From Sphingomonas quercus (GTDB lineage: Bacteria; Pseudomonadota; Alphaproteobacteria; Sphingomonadales; Sphingomonadaceae), in NCBI RefSeq assembly GCF_018863195.1, contig NZ_JAHKRT010000009.1, forward strand, positions 104,574 through 168,573: a stretch of 64,000 nucleotides of DNA, read 5' to 3'. The notes under the pieces were generated by a model. The model worked only from the letters and a program-made list of their open reading frames with translations, was not told where the DNA came from and made no database searches. A program made the position numbers and the translations under genes. Shown one piece after another: positions 43,482 to 51,925 of this stretch. Every line of letters begins with the position of its first letter. The stretch's first letter is position 1.

Positions 43482-43898
43482 TCAGCCGGCGCATGGCGGC
43501 ACCAGCAGCAGGCCGATGAGATTGGCGAGGATCGTCAGCGCCGAGCCGAGCCCGAGCAGCAGCCCCCACAGGCTGAGGAAACGGGTCCGCCCGCCGCCCT
43601 TTTCGAGAAGCTCGCGATGGCCGCCTTCGGCTTCCTCGCGGGTGCGGCGCCACACCAGCCACGACACGCCCGTCGCGGCGAGCGCGACCAGCAGGCAGGC
43701 GATGGTGATCCACAGGATCACCGGCTGGGCGTGGCGCTCGGCCTGATGGCTGCGTTCGCCGGCATCGAAGCAGGCGAGGCTCGCCACCGCGAAGCTGGCG
43801 CAGAACTGCACGCCCCAGGCGATGCAGCCGCCGGTCAGCGCGAAGCCCAGCTCCCACAATGACGTGCGATGGCGGTGGGGGGCGGGATGGGTGCTCAT
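43482..43898 (-). CDS. Small membrane protein of the caa3 oxidase cluster
   Basis: 138 residues with three hydrophobic helices (about 18-45, 60-83 and 105-132). I do not recognise a named family from motifs. The position directly after subunit III and the ATGA-type overlap (43895-43898) suggest a subunit or assembly factor, as small proteins end many cox operons. It is 26 bp before the PQQ dehydrogenase gene. Confidence 0.6.
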   Translation of the reverse strand: MSTHPAPHRHRTSLWELGFALTGGCIAWGVQFCASFAVASLACFDAGERSHQAERHAQPVILWITIACLLVALAATGVSWLVWRRTREEAEGGHRELLEKGGGRTRFLSLWGLLLGLGSALTILANLIGLLLVPPCAG

Positions 43899-44506
43899 CG
43901 CGCAAATCCCAGCAACGGGGTGAGATAGTAGGTGGTGAAGACGAACAGCCAGACGGCGTCGACGAAGTGCCAGTAGAGTACGCCGTTGGAGACCGGCAGG
44001 CGGCGCAGCGGGCTGAAATAGCCGAACGCGATCCACAGGATCAGCATGGCGAGCACCGCCAGCCCGATCACGACATGCGCCATGTGCAGTCCGGTGGTGA
44101 TGAAATAGAGCGAGGCGTAGGAGGAGGTGCCCGGCGCATAGGTCTTGGCGTGCCACTCATAGACCTGCACGGTCGCGAACACGGTGCCCATCACCAGCGC
44201 CAGCGCGAGGCCGGCCAGGGCCTGTCCCTTGCTCTCCTGCCGGACGCCGCGCTCGCCCCACCAGGCGGCGACGCTGGAGGCAAGCAGGAGCAGCGTGTTG
44301 GGCAGCGCGAGGTGGAGGTCCGGATGGGGCTCCATCAGCCAGCCGCGCGGATTGCTGGCGCCCAGATAATAATAGGAGAACAGCAGATAGCCGAACAGGG
44401 CCGCCTCGGACGCGATCAGGCAGGCCATGCCGTTCCAGCCGACGCCGTGGCTCTCCACCGGGCCGACGGGCAGCGATCGCGGGGCGCTGATCACCTGCTC
44501 AGCCAT
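43895..44506 (-). CDS. ctaE: Cytochrome c oxidase subunit III
   Basis: 203 residues, the short five-helix type. The conserved ASEAALFGYLLFSYYYLGA (about 32-50), VQVYEWHAK, GLHMAHVVIGL and the C-terminal YWHFVDAVWLFVFTTYYL are the COX3 signatures, including the glutamate (in SEA) and histidines near the lipid cleft. It overlaps subunit I upstream by 8 bp. Part of the caa3-type oxidase. Confidence 0.92.
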   Translation of the reverse strand: MAEQVISAPRSLPVGPVESHGVGWNGMACLIASEAALFGYLLFSYYYLGASNPRGWLMEPHPDLHLALPNTLLLLASSVAAWWGERGVRQESKGQALAGLALALVMGTVFATVQVYEWHAKTYAPGTSSYASLYFITTGLHMAHVVIGLAVLAMLILWIAFGYFSPLRRLPVSNGVLYWHFVDAVWLFVFTTYYLTPLLGFAR

Positions 44507-46457
44507 GGACGGCGGCCTCCCGCTCGAGCAACTGGCGGCGCGGCCATGTCCAGAAGATCAGCGCCGCGAGCACCGCACCGCTGCCTATGGCGGCCAGCCA
44601 CCACAGCTTGCCGAGCATCGCTGCGAACAACAGGGTGAGCGCCAGCGTCAGCATCAGGGGCGCCAGCGTATCCTCGGGCATCTTCAGGATCATGTCGGGC
44701 TCGCCGTCGAGGCTGGTGGTGGCGAGTGCCTCCTTGCCATGGGCCAGCGTCATGCCGCGATCGAGGGTCGAGCGGGCGCGGCCCTCGTCGAGATCGTCCT
44801 CCCATAGCGGGTGGCGGGTGGCGATGGTCGGGATCACCGCGAAATTATAGGGCGGGGGTGGCGAGGGGATCGCCCATTCCAGTGTCGGCCCCTTCCACGG
44901 GTCGGGCCCCGCCTCCGCCCCGCCGCGCCAGCTTTTCACCACGTTCCAGAAGAACATGAGCACGCCGGCGGCGAACAGAAAGCTGCCGATGGTGGTGATC
45001 AGGTTGAGCGTGGTGAAGCCCATCCCGGCCGGATAGGTGTAGACGCGGCGCGGCATGCCCATCAGGCCGGTCAGGTGCATCGGCAGGAAGGCGATGTTGA
45101 AGCCTGCGAACATCGTCCAGAAATTCCAGCGGCCGAGGCGCTCGTCCATCAGCCGGCCAGTCATCTTCGGGAACCAGAAATAAGTGGCGCCGACCACCGG
45201 GAAGACGTTGATGCCGATAAGCACATAATGGATGTGCGCGACGATGAAATAAGTGTCGGTCAGCTGCCAGTCCACCGGCACGCTCGCGGTCATGAAGCCG
45301 GACACGCCGCCGATCACGAACAGCAGGATCATCGACGCGAAGAACAGGAAGGCGGTCGTCAGGATCGGCCGCCCCAGCCAGATCGTCGCGATCCAGGCGA
45401 AGATCGCAACCGCGCTCGGAATGGCGATGAGGATCGATGCGCCGGAGAAGAAGGACAGGCTGAGGCCCGGCAGGCCGGTCGCGAACATGTGATGCACCCA
45501 CACGCCGAAGCCGAGCACCATCGTCGCCACCGTCGCCAGCGCAACCGCGGTGTAGCCGACCAGCGGGTGGCGGCAGAACACCGGCAGCCCGTCCGACACC
45601 ATGCCCATCGCCGGCAGCACGATCGCGTAGACCCACGGGTGGCCGAACATCCAGAACAGATGCTGCCACAGCAAGGGCTGGCCGCCGCCCGCCGGATCGA
45701 AGAAATGGGTGCCGAACTGGCGATCCAGCCACAACAGGAAGAAGGCGAGGCTGACCGCCGGGATCACCACCAGATTGGCGACGCTGGCGGTCAGCGTGCC
45801 CCAGATGATCACCGGCATGCGGTTGATCGACATGCCCGGCGCGCGGCAGCGGAACACGGTGACGATGAAATTGGCCGCGCCGACGCTGGTCGAGATGCCG
45901 AGCAGGATCATGCCCAGCGCGTAGATATCCATGTTGAGCCCGGGATTATATTCGCGCGACGCATAGGGGACGTAGTTGAACCAGCCGTCATTCGGCCCGG
46001 CGCCGACCACGAAGCCCGCATAAAGAAACAGGGCCGAGGCGAGATACACCCAGTAACTCAGCGCGTTCATGCGCGGGAAGGCCATGTCGCGCGAGCCGAG
46101 GAACAGCGGGAAGAGGTAGTTGGAAAAGCCCGACAGGATCGGCGACGCATAGAGGAAGATCATCGTCATGCCGTGCGTCGAAAAGAACTGGTTATATTGC
46201 TCGGGCGTCAGCAGATGCCTGTCCGGTCCGATCAGCTGGAGGCGCATGACCAGCGCCTCCACCCCGCCGATCGCCAGCAGCAGGAAGGCGGTGACGATGT
46301 AGCGCAGGCCGATCTCCTTGTGATCGACCGACGCCAGCCAGCCGACGAAACCGGGCTTGGTCTCCCAGATCGCCTCCAGCCTGTCGCGAAGGGCCTGGGT
46401 GACCTCGCCGATCTCGGGCGTGTCGGCGATCATGCGCTGGCTGCGTGCTGGCGTCAC
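44499..46457 (-). CDS. ctaD: Cytochrome c oxidase subunit I, lacking canonical proton-channel residues
   Basis: 652 residues from a GTG at 46457, which overlaps the subunit II stop and is preceded by GGAG. Heme and copper ligands are intact: His95 (THGMTM), His273 and Tyr277 (GHPWVY), His322/323 (VHHMF), His408/410 (AHIHYV). D-channel entry Asp124 and Asn131 (GSRDMAFPRMN) are present, but the usual Glu of GHPEVY is Trp275 and the K-channel lysine is Ala351 (IPSAVAIF). About twelve helices plus C-terminal extra helices. Reduces O2 using electrons from subunit II. Confidence 0.93.
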   Translation of the reverse strand: MTPARSQRMIADTPEIGEVTQALRDRLEAIWETKPGFVGWLASVDHKEIGLRYIVTAFLLLAIGGVEALVMRLQLIGPDRHLLTPEQYNQFFSTHGMTMIFLYASPILSGFSNYLFPLFLGSRDMAFPRMNALSYWVYLASALFLYAGFVVGAGPNDGWFNYVPYASREYNPGLNMDIYALGMILLGISTSVGAANFIVTVFRCRAPGMSINRMPVIIWGTLTASVANLVVIPAVSLAFFLLWLDRQFGTHFFDPAGGGQPLLWQHLFWMFGHPWVYAIVLPAMGMVSDGLPVFCRHPLVGYTAVALATVATMVLGFGVWVHHMFATGLPGLSLSFFSGASILIAIPSAVAIFAWIATIWLGRPILTTAFLFFASMILLFVIGGVSGFMTASVPVDWQLTDTYFIVAHIHYVLIGINVFPVVGATYFWFPKMTGRLMDERLGRWNFWTMFAGFNIAFLPMHLTGLMGMPRRVYTYPAGMGFTTLNLITTIGSFLFAAGVLMFFWNVVKSWRGGAEAGPDPWKGPTLEWAIPSPPPPYNFAVIPTIATRHPLWEDDLDEGRARSTLDRGMTLAHGKEALATTSLDGEPDMILKMPEDTLAPLMLTLALTLLFAAMLGKLWWLAAIGSGAVLAALIFWTWPRRQLLEREAAVHG

Positions 46458-47404
46458 TTCAGCGTCTCCAGATAGGCGGTGACGTCGGCGAGCTGGTCGC
46501 CGGTGAGCGCCTGGGCGGGCATCAGCGATCCGGGCTTGAAGCTCTGCGGATCGACGATCCAGCCGGCGAGATGCGCGCTGTCGTTGGGGAGAGTGCCGGC
46601 CGCGATCATGCTGCGGCTCATCAGATGGGTGAGATCGGGGCCGACGTTGGAGCCGGCGATCGTGCCGCGTACCGTGTGGCAGAGGGCGCAGCGATATTCG
46701 ACCAGTGCGCGGCCGCGCGCCTGTTGCGGCGTGGCTGCGGGCGGTGCGGTCTGTAGCTGCGCCTGCCGCCACGCGGCGAACTGGGCCGGCGTGTCGGCGA
46801 CCACCTCGAAGGCCATATGGGCGTGCTGCAGCCCGCAATATTCCGCGCACTGGCCGCGATAGCGGCCGGGCGCGTTCGCCTCGATCCAGGTGAGGTTGGT
46901 CTGGCCGGGGATGAGGTCGGTCTTGCCCGACAGCTTCGGCACCCAGAAGCTGTGGATCACGTCCGCGCCGCGCAGCCTGAGCAACACCGGCTCGCCGACC
47001 GGAATGTGGATCTCGTTGGCGGTCCGCAGGCCGAGCGAGGGCTGGTCGCCCGCGTAATCCGCCTGCCACCACCATTGATGGGCAGTCACGTCGATCTCGA
47101 CCCGCGCACGGCGGGGCGGCGCGCCGATCGCGGCAAGCGCGCTCATCGTCCAGACCAGCGTGACGAGCAGCGGCACCAGCGACACTGCAAGGCCGATGGT
47201 GATGAAGCGCATGCCGCCTTCCGAGCGCCGCACCGCCATCGCATCGACGCCCGCCGCCTCGCGCCCGCGGCGGATCGCCATCCACAGCAGCGCGGCGATG
47301 ACGATGCACACCGCGATCGAGATGATCGTCACCGCCCAGGTCAGCGGCACGACGATGTCGGCCCGCCTGCCGAAGCCGTCGAGATAGGCGAGCGGGCCGT
47401 TCAT
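46454..47404 (-). CDS. ctaC: Cytochrome c oxidase subunit II with fused cytochrome c (caa3 type)
   Basis: 316 residues. Two membrane helices (about 18-42 and 66-92), then the CuA domain with His151, Cys186, Cys190, His194 and Met197 (GQCAEYCGLQHAHM), all present. A C-terminal heme c site CALCH (Cys239, Cys242, His243) defines a caa3 oxidase. It accepts electrons from a soluble or lipid-bound cytochrome and passes them to subunit I. It is coupled to ctaG upstream and subunit I downstream by 4-bp overlaps. Confidence 0.93.
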   Translation of the reverse strand: MNGPLAYLDGFGRRADIVVPLTWAVTIISIAVCIVIAALLWMAIRRGREAAGVDAMAVRRSEGGMRFITIGLAVSLVPLLVTLVWTMSALAAIGAPPRRARVEIDVTAHQWWWQADYAGDQPSLGLRTANEIHIPVGEPVLLRLRGADVIHSFWVPKLSGKTDLIPGQTNLTWIEANAPGRYRGQCAEYCGLQHAHMAFEVVADTPAQFAAWRQAQLQTAPPAATPQQARGRALVEYRCALCHTVRGTIAGSNVGPDLTHLMSRSMIAAGTLPNDSAHLAGWIVDPQSFKPGSLMPAQALTGDQLADVTAYLETLK

Positions 47405-48126
47405 GCCTTCATCGCGCTCGCAAGGCCGCGGGTCGAGCGCAGCCCCGCCCAGAGCAGCAGCAGGCAGCCCGGCACCCACATCACCACGCCGCCCAATTGC
47501 TGGTCGGCCAGCGGCGTCAGGCCCCATTCCGCGGTCGTCGCGAAATGCCACGGGAACATCGGATAGCTGGCGAACGTCAGCACCGCGCCGAGCAGGCTCA
47601 TCTGCAGGGCCGTCACCGTGCCGGCGGCGAGCGCGCGCAGCCCGTGGTGCGGCCGATGCCCGAGCAGCGCCCGCCACAGGCAGATCGCCGTTCCGAACAG
47701 GCTAATGTGCATCGCCCAGTAGATGACGGTCGAATGGAAAGTCGCGTCATAGGGCACCGGCATGTGCCAGAACCACAAGGCGACGAAGAAGGCGAAGGTC
47801 GCCGGCCACAACCCATGGTCGCTGCGCGGTGCCGGCATCGCGGCGGCGATCAGCGGGGCTGCGATCACCGCCAGCAGCATGTGCTGGCTGACCCGCGCGG
47901 CGAACAGGGACACCGACAGCGCGCAGAGCGGCGACATCAGCGCCAGCGCCGCCACCGTCCAGCCCGCCGCGGCCAGCGGGCGGCGCCCCGCCGGCGCCCG
48001 CAGCAGGGCGACGAGGGCGAGTATCGCCAGCGCCGCCAGCAGCATGGGGTCGAGATTCCACCGTTCGGCGAGCGTTCCGACGGCCGGGGGCGCACCGCAA
48101 TAGGGAAGGACGGTCTCTGCCGACAT
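47401..48126 (-). CDS. ctaG: CtaG-like cytochrome oxidase assembly protein (caa3_CtaG family)
   Basis: 241 residues with about seven membrane helices. HMLLAVIAAPLIAA, WHMPVPYDATFHSTVIYWAMHISLFG and GVVMWVPGCLLLLWAGL match the caa3-type CtaG family, multispanning proteins needed for copper insertion into caa3 oxidases. It heads the minus-strand run of oxidase and PQQ genes. The ATG at 48126 has only a weak ribosome site; a long open frame upstream lacks homology. Confidence 0.85.
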   Translation of the reverse strand: MSAETVLPYCGAPPAVGTLAERWNLDPMLLAALAILALVALLRAPAGRRPLAAAGWTVAALALMSPLCALSVSLFAARVSQHMLLAVIAAPLIAAAMPAPRSDHGLWPATFAFFVALWFWHMPVPYDATFHSTVIYWAMHISLFGTAICLWRALLGHRPHHGLRALAAGTVTALQMSLLGAVLTFASYPMFPWHFATTAEWGLTPLADQQLGGVVMWVPGCLLLLWAGLRSTRGLASAMKA

Positions 48127-48262
48127 GGATAATCCCGGTCCTGATCTGCCCGCCGAACACGTCGGATGACGACATGGTTCCAGCAATATTTTGACACAAA
48201 GGAAACTGAACGGACGGGCTCGTGCGTTGTGGGCCGCACACTTGCCAACCTGGAGAACCCCC
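48127..48262. promoter_or_regulatory. Divergent control region between the caa3/PQQ operon and the GlcG-like gene
   Basis: 136 bp that must carry the promoter of the long minus-strand oxidase/quinoprotein run and of the plus-strand GlcG-like gene. TTGACA at 48191-48196 resembles a -35 for the plus strand, but no good -10 follows at 17 bp. No FNR-type box is seen here, unlike the cbb3 locus. Confidence 0.3.
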
Positions 48263-48682
48263 ATGCCCACCGCCCGGCAGACGCTGACCCTCGACGATGC
48301 CCGCCGCCTGATCGCCGCCGGCGAGGCCAAGGCGCTGGAGATCGGCGTGCCTTACAATCTCGCCGTCGTCGACGATGGCGGGAACCTCATCGCCCATGTC
48401 CGCATGGATGGCGCGTGGCTGGGCAGCATCGACATCGCCATCCACAAGGCATTCACCGCCCGCGCCTTCGACATGTCGACCGAAGATCTCGCCAAGATGT
48501 CCCAGTCGGGCAAGCCGCTGTTCGGCATCCACGCCACCAATCATGAGCGCATCGTGATTTTCGGCGGCGGCGCGCCGGTGAAGGCAGGGGACGTGGTGAT
48601 CGGCGCGGTCGGCGCGAGCGGCGGCACCGTCGATCAGGATATTGAGGTGGTGGAGGCCGCGCTCGGCGGGCTCGACGGGTGA
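48263..48682 (+). CDS. GlcG/HbpS-like heme-binding-family protein
   Basis: 139 residues. LTLDDARRLIAAGEAKALEIG, LAVVDDGGNLIAHVRMDGAW and the C-terminal GDVVIGAVGASGGTVDQDIE are the GlcG/HbpS signatures. Members bind heme or cobalamin-like cofactors, or act in glycolate metabolism, but most are uncharacterised. GlcG-like genes frequently lie beside quinoprotein alcohol dehydrogenases, which fits the divergent neighbour here. TGGAGAACCCCC precedes the ATG. Confidence 0.85.
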   Translation: MPTARQTLTLDDARRLIAAGEAKALEIGVPYNLAVVDDGGNLIAHVRMDGAWLGSIDIAIHKAFTARAFDMSTEDLAKMSQSGKPLFGIHATNHERIVIFGGGAPVKAGDVVIGAVGASGGTVDQDIEVVEAALGGLDG

Positions 48683-48748
48683 GTTTCCGGAACCTGCATG
48701 GAAGCTCGCGCGCTTTAGCCCTCGCGTTTTTCACAAGGGAGGCCAGCC

Positions 48749-49264
48749 GTGCCGCAGGAACAATTCACCGATGCCATCGCCCTTCTCAAGGCTGACCATC
48801 GCACTGTCGAGGAGCTGTTCGAGCAATATGAGAAGGCCCGCTCTTCCGATCGCAAGCAGGCCCTGGCCCATCAGATTTGCGACGAGCTGAAGATCCACAC
48901 GATCATCGAGGAAGAAATCTTCTACCCGGCGTTCAAAGGCAAGATCGAGGACGACATGATCGACGAGGCCGTCGTCGAGCATGACGGCGCCAAGGTGCTG
49001 ATCAACGAGATCGAATCGTCCGAGCCGGATGAGCATTATTACGACGCCAAGGTGAAGGTGCTGTCCGAGGAGATCGAGCACCACGTCCATGAGGAGGAGG
49101 AGCGCTCCACCGGGATGTTCGCCCAGTGCCGCAAGACCGACGTCGATCTCGTGGTGCTGCGCGACGAGATGGCTCGCCGCAAGGAGGAGCTGGTCGCCCA
49201 GGCGAAGGCCGGCGGCCTGCCTCCGGCCCAGCCCAGCGCGCTGAAGCTGGTCGAGGAGGCGTAG
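48749..49264 (+). CDS. Hemerythrin-like HHE-domain protein
   Basis: 171 residues. His in KADHRTVEELF, KIHTIIEEEIFYPA, EAVVEHDGAK and IEHHVHEEEE gives the H...HxxxE...H...HxxxE pattern of a diiron hemerythrin four-helix bundle. These proteins bind O2, NO or protect iron sites in the cytoplasm. The start is GTG at 48749 behind AAGGGAGG. It stands alone; a hairpin follows the stop. Confidence 0.85.
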   Translation: MPQEQFTDAIALLKADHRTVEELFEQYEKARSSDRKQALAHQICDELKIHTIIEEEIFYPAFKGKIEDDMIDEAVVEHDGAKVLINEIESSEPDEHYYDAKVKVLSEEIEHHVHEEEERSTGMFAQCRKTDVDLVVLRDEMARRKEELVAQAKAGGLPPAQPSALKLVEEA

Positions 49265-49284
49265 CGCCCCGCCGAACGGGGCGC
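49264..49284 (+). terminator. GC-rich hairpin after the hemerythrin-like gene
   Basis: GCGCCCCG-CCGAA-CGGGGCGC forms a perfect 8-bp stem starting at the last base of the stop codon. There is no T-run, so termination would be weak or Rho-assisted. The rest of the spacer to 49366 holds nothing recognised. Confidence 0.45.
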
Positions 49285-49366
49285 GCCTGTCGGGAAGCCG
49301 CAGCGCGCCCACCGGGAGGACGCGGCAGCCTCCCGGCAGGGTGCGAAGCGATCGGAGCGGGCGGGG

Positions 49367-50248
49367 TTAGCCCCCCGTCCGCATCGGCCGTACCGGGCGC
49401 CTGAACGCCCAGCGCAGCAGGCCCGCCATGCCCCATGTCCCGGCCCGGATCAGCGGGCGGACCAGCGGACGCGTCGGCAGCTCATGCATGCGCCGCGCCC
49501 ATTCTGGCAGCAGATCGACGGCGGCGCGGAAGCTGATCGCCTGGGCCGGCGCCGTCGCCATCGAACGCGGTTGCTGGCGGAGCAAGATCCCGGCCACCTC
49601 GCGCGTCCGCTGATCGACGCGGAGCTGGCCCCGCATCGCGTTGATCAGCTCTTCCGCCTCGCGCCGCGTGCGCGGCACCGGGTCGGCGCCCATCGCGCGG
49701 CCGATACGGGCGAACTCGGCGAAATAGCGGTCCTGATCGATCATCGACATGTCAGGCTCGGCATAACGGATCCAGGCGTCGAGGAAGCATCGCGCCTCCG
49801 TCACATGCACCCAGGCGAGCAGCCGCGGATCGCCGGCGCGATAGGCCCGCCCGCCGGGCAGGACGCCGGCGACATGATCGTGGATCGCGCGCACGCGCTG
49901 GATCGCCGCTTCGGCCTCGGTGCGGCTCGCATAGGTAGTGATGGCGATGAAGCGCGCGGTGCGGCGCAGCCGGCCGAGCATGTCCTCGCGGAAATCCGAA
50001 TGATCCCATACCCCCGCCAGAACGGCCGGGTGCAGCATCTGCATGAGCAAGGCCGCCACTCCGCCCACCATCATCGTCGTGACGTCGCCATGCACGCGCC
50101 AGATCACCGAGCCGGGGCCGAACAGGCTGTCGTCGCTGCGCGCGACCGGCTTCTGACCGCGTGCCTGATCGTTGAAGATTGCCCTCACCTCGCCGACGAT
50201 CGCCTGACGAAGCGGGCGAGCGAAGCGGGCGAGGGGCGTTTCATCCAT
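49367..50248 (-). CDS. MpaB-type oxygenase (DUF2236)
   Basis: 293 residues from the ATG at 50248. GPGSVIWRVHGDVTTMMVGG, LLMQMLHPAVLAGVWDHSDF and WVHVTEARCFLDAWIRYAEP match the MpaB/DUF2236 family, heme-containing or heme-like oxygenases related to rubber oxygenase Lcp. The histidines in MLHPAV and WVHVTE are the likely metal or heme ligands. Substrate unknown. No signal peptide is visible. A single gene convergent with the hemerythrin-like gene. Confidence 0.8.
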   Translation of the reverse strand: MDETPLARFARPLRQAIVGEVRAIFNDQARGQKPVARSDDSLFGPGSVIWRVHGDVTTMMVGGVAALLMQMLHPAVLAGVWDHSDFREDMLGRLRRTARFIAITTYASRTEAEAAIQRVRAIHDHVAGVLPGGRAYRAGDPRLLAWVHVTEARCFLDAWIRYAEPDMSMIDQDRYFAEFARIGRAMGADPVPRTRREAEELINAMRGQLRVDQRTREVAGILLRQQPRSMATAPAQAISFRAAVDLLPEWARRMHELPTRPLVRPLIRAGTWGMAGLLRWAFRRPVRPMRTGG

Positions 50249-50350
50249 GGCGCGTGTACGCGCGGACGCCTCGCCTGTTCCGGACCCCGCTCGCCCTGTC
50301 GGAATGAAGCGGGGCCTTTCGCGCGTTATTCGATCCACGTCGAGGCAAAC

Positions 50351-50379
50351 TCAATACATAATTTACCACTATGCATTGA
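50351..50379. promoter_or_regulatory. AT-rich dyad upstream of the TadE-like genes
   Basis: TCAATACATA (50351-50360) and TATGCATTGA (50370-50379) are inverted repeats matching at 9 of 10 positions with a 9-base spacer, ending 10 bp before the TadE-like start at 50390. The AT-rich stretch stands out in this GC-rich window and may be an operator or promoter element. Confidence 0.4.
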
Positions 50380-50389
50380 ATAAGGGGTC

Positions 50390-51091
50390 ATGATGCGCCC
50401 GATTTCCCCTTCGCGCGGCCGGCGCGGCAGTCTGCTGGTGTTCGGCGCGTCGATATCGGGGCGGATTTCCGGCGCGCTCCATCGGTTTGCCCGCCTCGGC
50501 CATCGCCCGCCCGCACGCCTGTTCCGGGATGCGCGCGACGGCGTGGCGGCCGTGGAATTCGCGCTGCTGTTGCCGGTGTTCCTGGTGCTCGTACTGGGCG
50601 GCGCAGAGATCGGGCACATGCTCTACATGCGCAATGTCCTGTTCGGGGAGGTCGATAAGGCCGCGCGTGCCTCCTCGCTGGAGATCGCCGCCGACGCCGC
50701 GGCGTCGATCGACACCCGCGTCAACCAGGTCGTGGCACGGGTGGCGCCGGGCGCGACCGCCCGCTTCGTGCGCCGCGCCTATCGCCGCTACGCGGACACC
50801 CACAGGACGGCCGAGCCCTATACCGACGCCAATGGCAGCGGTCATTGCGATGGCGGGGAGTCGTACGCCGACCTCAACGGCAACGGCCAATGGGATGCCG
50901 AGGTGGGCGAGGAGGGCGGCGGCGGGGCGCGCGCGATCAACGTCTACGAGATCAGCATCGAGTTCCCGCCGCTGTTTCCGATGACGCGGCAACTGCTCGG
51001 CGCGGATGCCTTCACGGTTCACACCGCTACGCGGCTGCGCAACCAGCCCTATGCCGCCGGCAGCGTCGCGCAGGGCGGGGTCTGCGCGTGA
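50390..51091 (+). CDS. TadE-like protein with calcium-loop-like insert
   Basis: 233 residues. The segment DGVAAVEFALLLPVFLVLVLGGAEI (about 50-74) is the TadE prepilin-like helix, with the conserved Glu56. The periplasmic part contains two aspartate-rich loops, TDANGSGHCDGGESYAD and LNGNGQWDAEVGEE (about 145-175), resembling dockerin or EF-hand calcium sites. TadE-type proteins are minor pilins of the Tad/Flp system. No other tad gene is in the window. Its stop overlaps the next gene by GTGA. Confidence 0.78.
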   Translation: MMRPISPSRGRRGSLLVFGASISGRISGALHRFARLGHRPPARLFRDARDGVAAVEFALLLPVFLVLVLGGAEIGHMLYMRNVLFGEVDKAARASSLEIAADAAASIDTRVNQVVARVAPGATARFVRRAYRRYADTHRTAEPYTDANGSGHCDGGESYADLNGNGQWDAEVGEEGGGGARAINVYEISIEFPPLFPMTRQLLGADAFTVHTATRLRNQPYAAGSVAQGGVCA

Positions 51092-51834
51092 GCCGGCGTT
51101 TCCCACCGGCCCGTCGCGCCCAACCCGCCTCCGCATCGCGCGGCCGGCAAGCGCATTGGCACGGGCGTCGGCGATGGTCGATCCTTCCCGACGAGCGCGG
51201 CGTGGCGATGATCGAGTTTGCGACGATCCTGCCGCTGTTCCTCGTCGCGGTGCTGCTCGGCAGCGATTATGCCTGGTATGTCGTCACCCGCCAGCAGGTC
51301 GCTTCGGTGGCGCGGATGACGGCCGACAATGCCTCGCGCATCGGCGAGGACGATCCGGCCGACATCAAGAAGGCGAGCGAGGCGGCGATCATCGACCTGT
51401 TGCAGGGCGGGATCGAACAGGGCGGCAGCCTCGACATGGCGCAGCGCGGCCGCATTATCCTCTCCAGCTACGAGCGATGGGACGGCGCAAGGCTGGTGAT
51501 CAAATGGCAGCGCTGCGCGGGCGCGCTGGCCTATGATTCGAGCCAGGGACATGAAGGCGATGTCCGGCCTCAGGGAATGGGGGTGACCGGCGTGAAGCCG
51601 CCGCCGCTGCCGCCACCCATCGGCGGCTCCGCCTCCCAGCCCGGGAGCCAGCCGCCTCCGGACGCAGCCCTGATGTTCGTAGAGGTCGCCTATGAATATC
51701 GCCCGTTGTTCGGCCATTTCTGGAACGCTGGCAATCGCATCGTCGAAATGGCTGCATTCCGCACCCGCGAAAAGCGCGATCTCACCCAGGTCTACAACAG
51801 TGAGGGCGTTGCACCTGCAACCTGCGCGACATGA
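51088..51834 (+). CDS. TadE/TadG-like protein, second copy
   Basis: 248 residues. The start is GTG at 51088, overlapping the previous stop. A basic leader precedes the TadE helix DERGVAMIEFATILPLFLVAVLLGSDYAWYV (about 40-70) with the conserved Glu. The rest is periplasmic, with a Pro/Gly-rich stretch (PPPLPPPIGGSASQP) near residue 175 and Cys residues at KWQRCAG and the C-terminal TCAT. It is probably a partner minor pilin of the upstream gene. Confidence 0.75.
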   Translation: MSRRFPPARRAQPASASRGRQAHWHGRRRWSILPDERGVAMIEFATILPLFLVAVLLGSDYAWYVVTRQQVASVARMTADNASRIGEDDPADIKKASEAAIIDLLQGGIEQGGSLDMAQRGRIILSSYERWDGARLVIKWQRCAGALAYDSSQGHEGDVRPQGMGVTGVKPPPLPPPIGGSASQPGSQPPPDAALMFVEVAYEYRPLFGHFWNAGNRIVEMAAFRTREKRDLTQVYNSEGVAPATCAT

Positions 51835-51856
51835 TTATCGCCGCGCCTCGCCCTCT

Positions 51857-51872
51857 GTTTGACGGATGTCAA
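51857..51872. promoter_or_regulatory. FNR/FixK box upstream of ccoN
   Basis: TTTGAC-GGAT-GTCAAA is a perfect 6-bp inverted repeat with a 4-base spacer, matching the FNR/FixK pattern TTGAY-N4-RTCAA, and ends 53 bp before the ccoN ATG at 51926. Low-oxygen induction of the cbb3 locus through FnrL or FixK is the expected role. Confidence 0.75.
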
Positions 51873-51925
51873 AGCGCTGGGGCCGCCGGGGCCCGATCAG
51901 CGACCGACTGCATCGAGGAACTGTG

